NCBI GenBank assembly: GCA_944470555.2
Contig: OX104127.1
Span: 47,792,934-47,856,933, forward strand
Source: Heterobilharzia americana
Taxonomy: Eukaryota; Platyhelminthes; Trematoda; Strigeidida; Schistosomatidae
Direction of reading: 5' to 3'
Length of the DNA: 64,000 bases
Made by a program: the position numbers and the translations under genes. A model generated the notes under the pieces. The model was not told where the DNA came from. It saw nothing but the letters and a program-made list of their open reading frames with translations, and ran no database searches. Positions 49,762-62,302 of the stretch are shown here, one piece after another. Position 1 is the first letter of the stretch. Every line of letters starts with the position of its first letter.

Positions 49762-51099
49762 ACCACGTCTCTGGAACCCTGGTAAGGACTTCTGGGGATT
49801 AGAAGTTGACAGCCATCAGTTTAGGTGAGGTCATGGTTGTCAGATGTGAGGGGCGTGGCAGCCTGCCGATTGCCACTGCCGCAACCCTACTCGGCTCCAT
49901 CCGAGCTGTTAACCACTCCCACTGTTAGGCATCATGGGTGTACTTATCACCTTCGGTACCGGTCACTATTTCAGGTATCCCATGTGTGACCATGGCTGCG
50001 AGTTTTGGTGGATCAGCCGCTTCTCAATACGTCTTTCTTGACATTTACGATCGGTTGAGTCTGGCTGTAATTTTAGACGATCTGTTGATGACGAGGGCGT
50101 GTGACAGTAAGAAGAACGATTTAACGTTTCTAGTTGAGCCTAGAGTCACCCTCATTGGCAGGGGCTTCTCTGGTGGTGAATGGGTGCCTTTTCACGGTCG
50201 ACATAATTTTGCCTCGAGAGCAACCAGACCTAGCATTACACAATAAGAGTTCCACCTCCTCCTGACAAACCTGTCCTTGCGCTTCAGGAGGCTGTCACTG
50301 CATGCAGGAAAGTTTAATAGAATGATAAAGCAAGATCGTTAGTGATGCCAACATTATCCGATCCTATGAGTGCGTTCTCAAGGGTAATTCGTTATGTTAT
50401 TCGCCGGTTGCTATCGCTGGTATGGTTCCAGGGCTTGGGTGAATGTGGTTGCCGTTGGTGTAGGCCGTGTTTTGTTCGGCCTAGAACCACTCAGACCATT
50501 ACCGAAATCCTTTGGAGAGTGAATCTCCCACATGAATTGTTTGGACAGGCACCTGCTTTTTGGTTACTGGAAATTTATCACTTACTTTAAGCAAGCCCGA
50601 AACTAAGCGTGGTCTCAGAGGGCACTGTGGGCAAATGTGTCAGAACCACGTCCTTGGGTGGCACGTCATAAAGTGATGGTACTGTTGTGGCACTTCTTTA
50701 TCACATCGGCAGTGCGCCCACCTGTTGCACTCAGACGCTGCATCACCTTCCATCACAGTGAGAACATATTTGTGGCGGTCATCGTTAAGTCTATGAGGTT
50801 TGTCCAGATGCTTTCGTTTTGACCTTTGGCGTTTCCGCCTAGTGGTTCTCACTAGGAGGTCGAGAGAGGTGACAGGTGTAGCATGCAGGTCTGGGTTTAC
50901 TTGACTAGGGACATCCTGGATATCATACTAGAAGCACGGAAGTGTTCCCTCATTAAGTTGTCCAGACACGTTTCAAAAGGAAAAACACCATGTTAAAAAT
51001 GGATCGATAACATACTCCACTTATCTACACTCATCTAGAAGACCAGGGATAATTAGTAGTTGCTGCACTAATATATGCCAAACTTGAGAATGACTTCTT

Positions 51100-53545
51100 T
51101 TAGCTGGGATCATCCTGAGCCTGCAAAAGTATCTTCAACGTTCTCACCCACAGTTTTCAGGTGGTAAATAACAATAGGAAGCCTGCCTTTAAAAATTGTA
51201 CGCCGAAATGTTTCCTGAGGAAGGCGACATTCGTGTCTAGAATCACAGTCTACGGTTGGAAGAGGTTCCGCAACGACGATGACATTCATAGATATACCGA
51301 CATTGATGAGATGAAGGCACGAGGTCAGAGGGTTGACAACATAAAGTGGAACACCCCAAAAGGCACAATAGTGTCCTGGACCTGGTCTTCGCAAACGGAA
51401 CCACACCCACAAAACTCAAAGTGGGTATGCAATTTCCGGGTAGCGATCACAAGATAGTATATGGATACTTCAACACATCCAGCACAAAATTAGCCCGAAA
51501 GACAGGAACATTTCTAACTAGAAACTGCAAGTATGCTAAATGGGACGAACTACAATTGTTGCTGCGCTGCCTAAATTGGAACCCCCACTTTACCAACAGT
51601 TCAGCCAAAGAACTCTGTGATCTATTTTGTGAATACACAAGCACAGCTCAAAACTACATTGCTCCACTGCTCCAAAGAGAGATTGAGAAGAACAGAGTTG
51701 ACTTTATGCCCACGAAAGTATGCGACAGCATGCGTAACCATGCCAGAGGGTACTATAAGTCGAATGACTCTCATTGCTTGTCACGCTCAAAGAAGGGTAT
51801 GACACATTCAAGGTAGAAAGGGACCAGAAGCCGTCAAACAAGAACGCATTCAATGTAGTAAAACTATTAACACAGAAGCACTAGTGAGACTGATGAAAAC
51901 CCGGACAAGCAGCTCCAGAAATAGTACTCCTAGTTTATTCGTGGACAACAGGATCCTCTGCGACGACCCACTACAAATCTGCCAGCTGTTCAGTTATCAG
52001 TTTGCTAGCTGCTTTACACACGGACGAAACAAAAGTCATCGGTACGTCGTCAACATCAACTCACTCGATAAGTACTGTGCTTTTCACTCAACAAAACACT
52101 TCCCTAGCCATAGCATCACTTCGAACCTCATAGAGTGCTTGACCTGATGGAATTCCAACCATGTTGCTAAAAAGAGGTGGCAAAGATATACCGCTGATTC
52201 TCTTGAAGCTCTTTAATACGTTCATCTTCAGTGGCCAATACCCTGAGAACTGGAAACGATCATACATACGTCCCGAGCATAAATGTGGACCAACATCCAA
52301 TATAGAAAACTACCGACCTATAAACATCATGTCAGTAGTATCTACGACTATGGAAAGGGTGATTGTAAAAGAAGTTGTCGACCACATGACGATGAACCGA
52401 TTACTCCCTCCAGCACAACATGGATTCCTGAAAGGCCGGTCGTGCGCTACCAGCCATCTAGACTACCTAGACGATGTTACAGGCAGGCACGATTAAAGCC
52501 TATTTGTAATCACCCTTTTCTTAGACTTCGAGCAAGCATTCGATAAGGTGCCTCATAAAGGCCTGGTCACTAAGTTGCAATCATATGGTTCCCAAGATCC
52601 GTTACTGTCCCGGCTTAGAACATCTTTAGAGGGCCGCTTCCAATTAGTAAAATTCAGTGATTACTAATCCTGCCCTAGACCGACACAAAGTGGTGTCGTC
52701 CTAATCCATGTAAACGATATCTGCAGCGCTATCCGAAATGGCATATCTTACATTCTGCAGACGACTTGAAGGCAGTCTATCGCTTCTCTCGTGCAGCACT
52801 AGCACAAGGTTTCTCTCAAATACAAGAAGATCTGAAGAGAATTTTCACATGGAGCGTGACCTGGCAGCTCCCTCTAAGCTCAAACAAAAGTGGCATTCCC
52901 CATTTCAGTATATCCCATCCAGAAGTAACACCACACTTGGGTGGCATCGCGCTGCAGATATGCAACACTGTGAGGGACCTCGGAATCACCTACTCCAAGA
53001 GTTTGACTCTGACGGAGTATGCAGATTCAATAGTTTCCAAAGGCAAAAGACGCATAGGTCTTCCATACAGAAACACGCTCGCACCCGAGGCAAAACCTAC
53101 ACTATACAAGGTTGTGGTTCGCCCAATATTGAAATGTTGCACGGTTACCCATGGTAACATGAAAGTATCGGGCAGAATTCGAGTAGAGAACATTCAAGGA
53201 AACTTTACTCGGTGCCTACCGATACATAACGAAGGGCTTCCTCACAAAGCAAGGTGCAAAGACTAGAACTAGAATCACTCTGGCCGAGACGCCTGAAGCC
53301 CGATCTAATCTTTCTTTTTCGTCTATTTGGAAAATCTAAAGCGAACTGTGCTACTACTTTTAAATCGACGCCGGCATATGGCCTGCGTAATAGTGAACAC
53401 TTCAACTCAATCAATAAGTATCCCTCAAAACTTCGGTGTAGGTTTTTCGTAACGCAATACAGTACGCTGTGGAACAAGCTTCCCGCTCCTATACAAGTAT
53501 GTCGAACTCTCGGCCAGTCTCGACGATTACTGAGTTAATTCCTCC
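51100..53545 (+). mobile_element. CR1/Jockey-like non-LTR retrotransposon, degenerate (element B)
   Basis: The endonuclease end (VLDLVFANGTTPTKLKVG, GSDHKIVYGYF at 51370-51470) leads to RT: FSGQYPENWKRSYIRPEHK, NYRPINIMSVVSTTMERV and HGFLKGRSCATSHLDY (52161-52496). FLDFEQAFDKVPHKGL follows in another frame, then a catalytic SADDLKAVYRFS (52752-52790). The tail is LESLWPRRLKPDLIFLFRL. At least four stops or frameshifts. From 51848 on it is part of the large inverted repeat and is repeated at 62303-64000. Confidence 0.75.
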
Positions 53546-55004
53546 TGTCTAACGATTCTCACCAATTCGTTGACGGCCAAATCACAAACGGTAATACCAT
53601 GTACAATGGTGCTACTGGTACCTACACCCAAGGGAGACTGACAGCAATGACAAAAGTACGCAATACCGAAAACCAAACGCATAGGTTAAGACAAAATCTA
53701 ATTTTAAAAAAGACTGACCAAGAGTCGACAGGAAGCGGAGTGTGATACGATTTGCGACAGTGAACTCTTCAGCTACTCTGATGTAGCCTCCATTTCTTTG
53801 TAACCTAACTGATCTCTCGACTTAACACCTATTTTTTAAAAGTATTCCCTTAAAATAATCCATTTACCCCTGACTGATAAATGAGCTGCTTGTCGGTTGA
53901 TCCTTTTAGAATGTAACATGTCTTTTTATCTGCCTTTGTATCAGTACTTACATGTAAGTGCTCTGCACCACTATATTATCTCTAGAGCCCGGATATGGTA
54001 ACACTCAACAGGCAACACCACGATCATCCCTCCCCCAAGACCATATAAAGTGTGGTTACTATTACAACGAAATCCATGATTTTTATTCAAATGCCTGTAA
54101 CTTCATTAAGCTTTTGTGCACAGGTTTTCCACACATAAGCGAATACCGGGTCCAAAATCCTCCAATCTCTCCATTCCATAGTGGTATCTTCGGCTTCGGT
54201 TTAGTTTCCACTACCTTCGTATGCACCTTCATCCTCTTCCCAATAAGCTTACCTCTGAATAGTTGGTTTTGGATACTTCTTCAAGTAACGTTTGTAGTCA
54301 GTACAAAGAACACCCAGATATCTCATGGTTGACATACTCCTGCGTAGTATTTCTGTGCTCCTGTTCGGAATTTCGCCTGCCGCTTGCTTTTGTTGTTCAT
54401 TTTTCAGGTCTACCTAACTAGTCCTTCATCCATGTGGAGTCCTAGAAATCGCGTTCGTCGGTGTGCATCATGCCATTGAAACTTGATAACGAACGCACAC
54501 AACCCAAGGCCATAACTGTACTACCTTGCCCACCTTCAGGAATATTGGAATATTGAAGCCGAATAATTCCCACTTTCGATCCGAGCTTGCCTCAGTGTGA
54601 TGAACGATTATGTTGGTTTTCGTCTGTTTTATTCTCTGCTCTCTGCAAAGCATTAACGTTCATTCACTGGACGCACCTCTTATGCGCCGAGAATGATAAA
54701 GCCTGTGTTATTATTCACTACTGTTATATGGCAAAAGGGTTAGTATCTAATATTTTAGCCAGTAACAGTTGAATAATTGCATCCTGGCAGACTATGTGTG
54801 GTGTACCAATGTATCATTTCTTACTCTTCTCAGACTCACAAACATCAACAACGTTCAGATGTTGCCTGCACAAACGGCATGTGTTCGTATGGCTTATTAT
54901 TCGAAATATGTTGTCATTACTATTATCATTATTATGACGGCATCTAATGTATAGCCAAACATTGCACATACTAGTCGCTTCTCATTACCAAAATGATCAA
55001 ACCT
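51848..55004 (+). repeat. Large inverted repeat, left arm (3157 bases visible)
   Basis: Position x pairs with 115848 minus x across the whole arm without one insertion or deletion. Every reading frame in the arm reappears unchanged on the other strand. Pairing stops at 55004/60844 (next bases C and C do not pair) and is cut by the window end on the right. Confidence 0.95.
53546..55004. other. Unclassified 1.46 kb block inside the left arm
   Basis: Contains a 124-codon frame (53958-54332, +) and a minus frame (54653-54468, with KTNIIVHHTEASSDRKWELF) that may be retroelement-derived. Neither is recognised. The mirror block is 60844-62302. Confidence 0.35.
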
Positions 55005-55236
55005 CTAAACTGCTCTATTTAATTTTTGATTATTAAATTTGTTCTGTCCACATATGGTAAATGAAAGTAGAGTTAAATACTGGAAATGACGCTGTAATCA
55101 GTTGCACTGGGCTTTTAATGAAGCTTAAATATTGGCCGACAAATACCGAAAAAAAGACAACTTTCGAAACGTTCGTTGAACATTCACCAGGTTCCCTGCT
55201 CCGCATTTAGGAAATGTCCATCTGCAAGCTCGACAT

Positions 55237-55439
55237 ATGCAGAGGCCAATCACTAATTATTAGCACTTGTCACACGCACACGAATACGAGACCAAAGAAG
55301 AACACAGTAGCATACCCGGATGGAGTAGTTTACTTGTGAAGCCAGGCCGAGACAACGATGAGCTACAAGTAGCTGGTCAGAAGGCCGATTAATGGCAGTT
55401 CAACGTGGCGCAGCAGCGTCCTGAATGGCGTGGATGCTT
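55237..55439 (-). repeat. Direct terminal repeat (3' LTR-like)
   Basis: 203 bases matching 60566-60768 at a fixed offset of 5329 with one difference noticed (GGCGTGG against GACGTGG). The ends are not TG...CA and I find no flanking target duplication. Confidence 0.8.
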
Positions 55440-55878
55440 GACCGTGTACCTTCAGCCCACCTGGTCCGGCAAAGCTGGGAAGGTCAGCATCGCTGTCGAA
55501 TCCCGGTCGGACCGTAGGTTGTCTGTTTTGTGCAACTATGTGCCGCTACACATCACTTCCCCTATTGAGTTCGTGAGAACCCTAAGACAGTACCGGCCGG
55601 AAGTAAAAGCCCGGTGCCACCAACAAAACTCTGCATGTGGGCTCAAAGAGAGAGATGGTTCCCGGTTGTCTCGACTTATCCTGTGGGTGTTGTGGCGGGA
55701 GAAAAAGTAAGGTGCAGCAAGTCGAAATGCACTCCCAGTTTATAAAATACCGTGCCCCAAAGCATTTTAAGTTGAGTGGTGGTTATCACATTTTAAGTCG
55801 CACAGCTCAGTTGAATATATTTTTCGCTCATCCCATAGCCTGACAATTCTACCTGATCGTGATTTGCTGTGCCATTGG

Positions 55879-56103
55879 TTATTGTATCCGTGTAGTAACA
55901 GGCTCATTGTCAAGAATTTCAATAATCAGGCTACCATTTTTGTAAAACATAAGCAGTGACGATGCTCGAGGACTACTTGACGGTTTGATAACGCCCAGTT
56001 GCAGCATGTGGTTGAATTCACGTTCCGCCGCTCTGAGACTATCTGGGGCTAGCTGGCGTGCTTTGGGTGCCTTAGGTGTACACGTGGTGGTGACGTGATG
56101 CAC
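55879..56103 (-). pseudogene. Gypsy-like RT N-terminus (truncated)
   Basis: HHVTTT, ARQLAPDSLRAAEREFNHML, QLGVIKPSSSPRASSL: the standard entry to Ty3/gypsy RT, ending before any catalytic motif. Confidence 0.75.
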
Positions 56104-57999
56104 AAACTTGCTGGTTATGCGCGGTAGAATCTGCGTCGGTTGTCGTGAGTGAATATTTTTCTAAGACTGTCCGATAGGACGTGCGGCCTGAGCGTTCAGT
56201 TTAAACCTTGGCTAGGCTTGGAGCTACGTGGGTGGTGCCGCTAAACAATAAGCCATATGTATCTACCAATGCCCGCAGAAAGTTACGCAAACCCTCAACA
56301 AGATACTACAGGCATCACGACGTCGATGCACCTCGGTTGACTCTTGGTACTCTTAACTCTATCTCTCACAACCATGATTCGCGTTTGAAGAATGAAGAGA
56401 GTCGTGCACTGGCTAGCTCATCTAGAGTATATGCTCTCTCAGCACTCCTGAAGAAGCGACCGAATTGTACAAGACATAACATTCCTCTTCTTGTCCACAA
56501 CGCCAAAGCTTATAATAATCCAGTGGATGTGTGTGAAAAAAATTCGGTGACTTATTTGCAGTTGGTTATCTGGAAACTACAAGTTTTTCGCTTGATAATG
56601 ATACGGTCTGCACCATTGAAACCCATTCTTCTCCTCCACTAACGATAATAGATACGGTTGAACTCACATATTCTGATATTCACGACGCCATTAGGATGCT
56701 AAACTGCTGCAGCAGCGCTGGCACAAACGGAGTATCGCCACATTTCTTCAAACTTGGTGGCCCCGACATTCCATTATTATTACCTAAAATATTTTCCCTG
56801 TCCTTGGAATCTTTCACATACCCTGATATATGGAAAACATCATTTATTCTCCCTGGATGTAAATCTGGTTCAAAAACACTAGCCAGTAACTACGGACCGT
56901 AAATATTACGCCTGTAGTTTCTAGAATTATGGAGAAAGTTATTGAAGAAAGCGTTCTTCAGCACATGCTCAGTGGCAACATCATCACATCGAGTCAACAT
57001 GGGTTCCTAAAATCGAGGTCCTGTACAACTTGCCATCTTGACTTCTTTAGCTTCGTAACCACTATGCGTGACCGACACCAATTAGTCCTTGTACTCTATC
57101 TAGACATTTCAAAGGCATTCGACAGAGTCGACCACTTGCTGTTAATAAGTAGGTTGATGACTATGGGAACTGACTATCCACTATTGAGATGGATTAAGTC
57201 TTTCCTCAGTAATCGCGCTCAAGTGGTGAAGGTAGATTCACACACTGCAAAACCTAGGCTAATCACCTCTGGCGTTGTTCAAGGCAGTGTATTAGGCCCT
57301 CTTCTCTTTACTTTATACGTCAATGACATCTGCAGCTGCTTTACATACGTTAAACCATTCTTGTTTGCTGACCACCTAAAAGTTGCATACATATTCACCT
57401 GTGGTAATTTATCCCACTCCCAAGCACTAGTACAAAAGGGAGCTCGATATAATATCCGCATGGTCTGCTGCTTGGAAACTCCAGTTCAATATAGGCAAAT
57501 GTGGCTGGATATGTTTTGGTGCTCCACCGGCTGATATCCAACAACATCTTCAGTCTACGAAACTACCCATTCTTAAACGAGTATATGACCTTGGAGTAAG
57601 ATATTCAGGGGACCTCACACTTTCCGATCAGGTAGCATCACAGACTCTCAAATCTAGGATCCTGATGAATTGCATAGTTCGTAACTTCCACTTCAAAGAA
57701 GTCAAGTTGCTACTCTACAAAACTTGCGTACGTCCGCTGTTAGAATACTGTCCATTTATACTGAGTGGTATCTGCATAATAGACAAACATAAAATAAAGG
57801 GTATCCAAAGGTATTCCGCAGCTGGATTGTTAGGACACGACTGCAGACAGGACTACAGCTCCAGATGCAGAACACTAAGTCTAGAAACACTTTGGATGAG
57901 ACGACTCAAAATTAACTTGAAACTATTCTTTAATGTGTTACACAGACACACTTTTGCAGCCAGTGGTTGGTTTTAGTTCGAACACAACAGTTGTTACGA

Positions 58000-59258
58000 T
58001 CTGCGCAACCACCTCCATAGCGTCAAAATGAAATTGTTCAGGTTCTGCTTGCGCACAAACTTCTCTCAGTTGTAGAACAGACTTCCAGCTTAAGTGAAGG
58101 CCTCCAAATCAACCTCTGAATTTGGTCGGTTACTGACTGACTTCTTATCATCCGGTGACTTCTACGGCTTATCGAATACACCAACAGTCTCCTTCACGAC
58201 ACTTCGTATACTCGGCTCTCTTAATGTATAATGAGAGCCACCACACATACACTGACCTTTCATACGAAGCGTCGAGGAGACTTCCATAAGTTACCACCTC
58301 AAACTAACTGCACATTCTGCCCCACCCAACAAGGTAATCAAAAACAGAAATCCTACACCACATGACAGAATGAAATTTATATTTTTAAATGCTCTATAGA
58401 AAAAGGATATACAATGAAAGCCATAGCAAGGGAAGTTAAGTAGGGAGAAACATGAACATAGAAAACACTCTCCTTGTTGAAATTCTTGCTTCCTCTGCCT
58501 ACTGCTTTGTCTGCTTTTTCTCGTTGTAGAAAAACAATTCAGTTCTAAACGTTGGCTTTGTTGCCATCGAGAATTAATTACTTAAGGAACAGACCATAGC
58601 TGAAACTACTCCTCATGGAGGGTAGCCAGCTTTACCAAGTTCAGAATACCTAACTACAACAAGCAGAAATAAAAAATGTTCACAGGACTACAACTCCACA
58701 ATTATCAAAATCTGGGATTAACTCATTATAAAAGTGACCAGCAAAGTCCAACACCAACCAACTGCAAGGCTGTCACGACCCATGAAAACGAAGGACAAGA
58801 TGTTCTGGAAGCCCATCTGACGCATTCAGACAAGTCTATTGCCTCTGGATGCTGGAGTTAGAGAAGTGAAAACATTTGGCTTTCAGTCATAATATTCATC
58901 AAGATTATGAATCGTTGTTGTGGAATGGTGTTAACATGGATGAATTATACAGTCCTGGAATCGTCAATGAAGTACAATACGCAAACGATTCATAAACTTT
59001 TCATCATTATCTCAAGCAAATAGTACAAACTGTACAATGGAAGTATTAGCTTCGGCTTTATTTTTCTCCAGGTAATACCTGTATTGTCTAGATACAAACC
59101 TTGTTTTTTTTGTTAATGCGAAGGCAATACTTCCACTTGTCCAACTTGTGAATTTTCTGTACACTTATTCTGCTGGGATGTTCCATTACATGAACTTGCA
59201 GCACTTATATTTTCTAGTGGCAACGGGTAGAGATTCAGATTACCTTCCGTGAAGATGA
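58000..59258 (+). other. 3' untranslated part of element C
   Basis: Non-coding sequence between the end of the RT frame and the terminal simple repeats. It could contain further insertions that I cannot separate. Confidence 0.35.
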
Positions 59259-59290
59259 ATGTTATTTGTTATGTTATGTTATGTTATTTG
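59259..59290. repeat. TGTTA-type short tandem repeat
   Basis: Three to five near-perfect TGTTA/ATGTT units close to the 3' end of element C. Confidence 0.7.
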
Positions 59291-59345
59291 TACATAAACT
59301 TATTCCTACCCGTAAAATGGTGTATGCCCGTATATTCAAGAAAGA

Positions 59346-59371
59346 ATATTATTATATTATATTATATAATA
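59346..59371. repeat. ATATT-type short tandem repeat at the 3' end of element C
   Basis: ATTAT/ATATT units end where gypsy sequence resumes, consistent with a non-LTR 3' tail. Confidence 0.65.
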
Positions 59372-59401
59372 GATAACTATGTTTTTACCTATTAGTTGTC
59401 T

Positions 59402-60125
59402 TCAGTGAGGGTCTACGAGTAGATAGTAGTGGTTCGGCAAATCTATGCCAACGATGGGGATGGAAACACCAGCTAGAGGGAAATTCCTACGAATAGGCCT
59501 ACGTAAACCTAGGTCGACATAGGCACACCTCCCAAAGGTAGCGAACACTTTACCGCCAGCCGCTCGAAGACTGAAGGATAGGCCATGACGACGTTCTTTC
59601 GTCGTTGTAGGAAGAACGCCAGCTTCTGCGCTAGTATCATCAAGGTGGCGAACGTTTGTTTCTGCGTCGGTGGCGTAAAGGGAAGGGCTTTTTCCGCCGC
59701 ATAAGGCTGCTGTGAACGCGTACCGGTGAGGTGGTTCCTCGGGTTTGCATCTTTGTTGGCAGTGCGTAGTTTCCGGCTTTTCCCGGCTTCGTCGCCATAG
59801 GTATTGTGGAAGCAAAGCTATTTAAGGCTTTCCACCGTATTCGGGAAGCCATGTGAGCTGTTGCGATGAGCTGAGACGCGGTTCTGTGATGCGCTACGCA
59901 ACCTGCGACTTCGGGTTCTAGCATCTGTTTAACAGAGTTGCACAGCTTGGTTACTTCTGAATCCCGTCTCTCAAGCGTTTGGGAGACGGAATATGCGTTG
60001 GATGCGAGTCTTGTAGAGTTCTCCAATGTTTTATCTGCTGTGCCTGAAAGGTCATCGAGTGGGATCAACCAAATTGTCACTAATGTGGTTTGCACCGTTT
60101 GTGGTGAGTTGCTCTCCAGCTTCAT
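59402..60125 (-). pseudogene. Gypsy-like gag and protease remnant
   Basis: Two overlapping frames (60125-59640, 59815-59402) with a switch around 59700. The distal part ends in the protease flap-like VGIDLPNHYYLLVD. The catalytic DTG/DSG is not evident; DLGLRRP lies downstream of where it should be. Confidence 0.6.
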
Positions 60126-60565
60126 GTTACGAAGCTATTCGTCTATGCGCTGGTGATCTGTGAGATCACTTTTGCTAAAGGGTGCAGCTTTGAGAAGTGC
60201 CTTACGACCGCCTAGTTAGGGGCTTAGCATACACGCTGTAACGTGTTTGTTTAATTCTCGCCATAATGAACGGGAGACAGAAAGAAATGGAGAGCATGTA
60301 GCTGCGGCCTCCTGTTCTCAGAAATCGACCCCGACAAACAAAGCCATTTTTCTGAATCATCTGGTGAGTATTGCACGGGCTGGGTAGTGCTCGTCGCCGG
60401 CTTAATACGGATAAGTATCAGAGTACGATCGGACATGGAATAGTTATATTTGGATATATAAAGGTAACGATAACGAAAACGACCTACAAGCATAAAAAGG
60501 AACGGGCTCACTAATTGAGAGACGGGCAAGCGAGTTAAAGATTTGTTGCATTGCGAAATTGGCAG

Positions 60566-60768
60566 ATGCAGAGGCCAATCACTAATTATTAGCACTTGTC
60601 ACACGCACACGAATACGAGACCAAAGAAGAACACAGTAGCATACCCGGATGGAGTAGTTTACTTGTGAAGCCAGGCCGAGACAACGATGAGCTACAAGTA
60701 GCTGGTCAGAAGGCCGATTAATGGCAGTTCAACGTGGCGCAGCAGCGTCCTGAATGACGTGGATGCTT
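60566..60768 (-). repeat. Direct terminal repeat (5' LTR-like)
   Basis: Partner of 55237-55439. It borders a short 75-base stretch before the right arm of the inverted repeat. Confidence 0.8.
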
Positions 60769-60843
60769 AATGCTAATACTAAAAAAATAACATAAATGAC
60801 AAATTTCATCAAAAAAGAGTTACATGTATGCAAACCAGCATAC

Positions 60844-62302
60844 AGGTTTGATCATTTTGGTAATGAGAAGCGACTAGTATGTGCAATGTTTGGCTATACA
60901 TTAGATGCCGTCATAATAATGATAATAGTAATGACAACATATTTCGAATAATAAGCCATACGAACACATGCCGTTTGTGCAGGCAACATCTGAACGTTGT
61001 TGATGTTTGTGAGTCTGAGAAGAGTAAGAAATGATACATTGGTACACCACACATAGTCTGCCAGGATGCAATTATTCAACTGTTACTGGCTAAAATATTA
61101 GATACTAACCCTTTTGCCATATAACAGTAGTGAATAATAACACAGGCTTTATCATTCTCGGCGCATAAGAGGTGCGTCCAGTGAATGAACGTTAATGCTT
61201 TGCAGAGAGCAGAGAATAAAACAGACGAAAACCAACATAATCGTTCATCACACTGAGGCAAGCTCGGATCGAAAGTGGGAATTATTCGGCTTCAATATTC
61301 CAATATTCCTGAAGGTGGGCAAGGTAGTACAGTTATGGCCTTGGGTTGTGTGCGTTCGTTATCAAGTTTCAATGGCATGATGCACACCGACGAACGCGAT
61401 TTCTAGGACTCCACATGGATGAAGGACTAGTTAGGTAGACCTGAAAAATGAACAACAAAAGCAAGCGGCAGGCGAAATTCCGAACAGGAGCACAGAAATA
61501 CTACGCAGGAGTATGTCAACCATGAGATATCTGGGTGTTCTTTGTACTGACTACAAACGTTACTTGAAGAAGTATCCAAAACCAACTATTCAGAGGTAAG
61601 CTTATTGGGAAGAGGATGAAGGTGCATACGAAGGTAGTGGAAACTAAACCGAAGCCGAAGATACCACTATGGAATGGAGAGATTGGAGGATTTTGGACCC
61701 GGTATTCGCTTATGTGTGGAAAACCTGTGCACAAAAGCTTAATGAAGTTACAGGCATTTGAATAAAAATCATGGATTTCGTTGTAATAGTAACCACACTT
61801 TATATGGTCTTGGGGGAGGGATGATCGTGGTGTTGCCTGTTGAGTGTTACCATATCCGGGCTCTAGAGATAATATAGTGGTGCAGAGCACTTACATGTAA
61901 GTACTGATACAAAGGCAGATAAAAAGACATGTTACATTCTAAAAGGATCAACCGACAAGCAGCTCATTTATCAGTCAGGGGTAAATGGATTATTTTAAGG
62001 GAATACTTTTAAAAAATAGGTGTTAAGTCGAGAGATCAGTTAGGTTACAAAGAAATGGAGGCTACATCAGAGTAGCTGAAGAGTTCACTGTCGCAAATCG
62101 TATCACACTTCGCTTCCTGTCGACTCTTGGTCAGTCTTTTTTAAAATTAGATTTTGTCTTAACCTATGCGTTTGGTTTTCGGTATTGCGTACTTTTGTCA
62201 TTGCTGTCAGTCTCCCTTGGGTGTAGGTACCAGTAGCACCATTGTACATGGTATTACCGTTTGTGATTTGGCCGTCAACGAATTGGTGAGAATCGTTAGA
62301 CA
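60844..62302. other. Mirror of the unclassified 1.46 kb block (right arm)
   Basis: Reverse complement of 53546-55004 with the same frames; no independent information. Confidence 0.4.

Larger units (their letters stand above)
46530..50900 (-). mobile_element. CR1/Jockey-like non-LTR retrotransposon, degenerate (element A)
   Basis: On minus from 50.9 kb: a basic, His/Cys-containing ORF1-like piece (50852-50640), an endonuclease start (HMRGLRNKISQFQSL, ILTETRLSPNIGD, 49480-49330), and the endonuclease end (LDYLLTSDHLLVENV, SSDHAMIVFDLV, 48930-48810). A short RT piece follows (47900-47583), then the C-terminal frame 47567-46980 (QRLRQINLFTQSYLRERGDL; FFSYRVCALWDALPKEV). Only about 0.9 kb lies between endonuclease end and RT piece, so much of RT is missing. 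A coil-like frame at 46778-46548 with a Pro run may be a further remnant. Confidence 0.65.
56195..59371 (+). mobile_element. CR1/Jockey-like retrotransposon (element C) inserted in the gypsy element
   Basis: 5'-truncated in the linker before RT. RT frames follow: SSAGTNGVSPHFFKLGGPDI, SFTYPDIWKTSF, then the frame 56929-57534 with HGFLKSRSCTTCHLDF, LVLYLDISKAFDRVDHL and GVVQGSVLGPLLFTLYVNDI. The catalytic box is LFADHL (FADH, not FADD). A thumb and tail frame at 57665-57976 ends KGIQRYSAAGLLG and LWMRRLKINL. The 3' untranslated part runs to TA-rich simple repeats at 59346-59371, typical of this class. Better preserved than elements A and B. Confidence 0.75.
55237..60768 (-). mobile_element. 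Ty3/gypsy-like LTR retrotransposon, internally deleted and interrupted
   Basis: Read on minus: a terminal repeat (60768-60566), a leader region, gag-like frames (60125-59640), and an aspartic-protease tail (VDLGLRRPIRRNFPLAG, PIVGIDLPNHYYLLVDPH near 59520-59405). After a foreign insert (about 56195-59371) comes the RT start (VHHVTTTCTPKAPKARQLAP, GVIKPSSSPRASSL; 56103-55930). Only about 0.44 kb remains before the other terminal repeat, so most of RT, RNase H and integrase is deleted. The protease end and RT start are characteristic of Ty3/gypsy. The element fills the centre of the large inverted repeat. Confidence 0.75.

Noticed and set aside
59259..59371. CRISPR-like or satellite array
   Set aside because: Only short simple repeats at a retrotransposon tail; no spacers, and the organism is a eukaryote.
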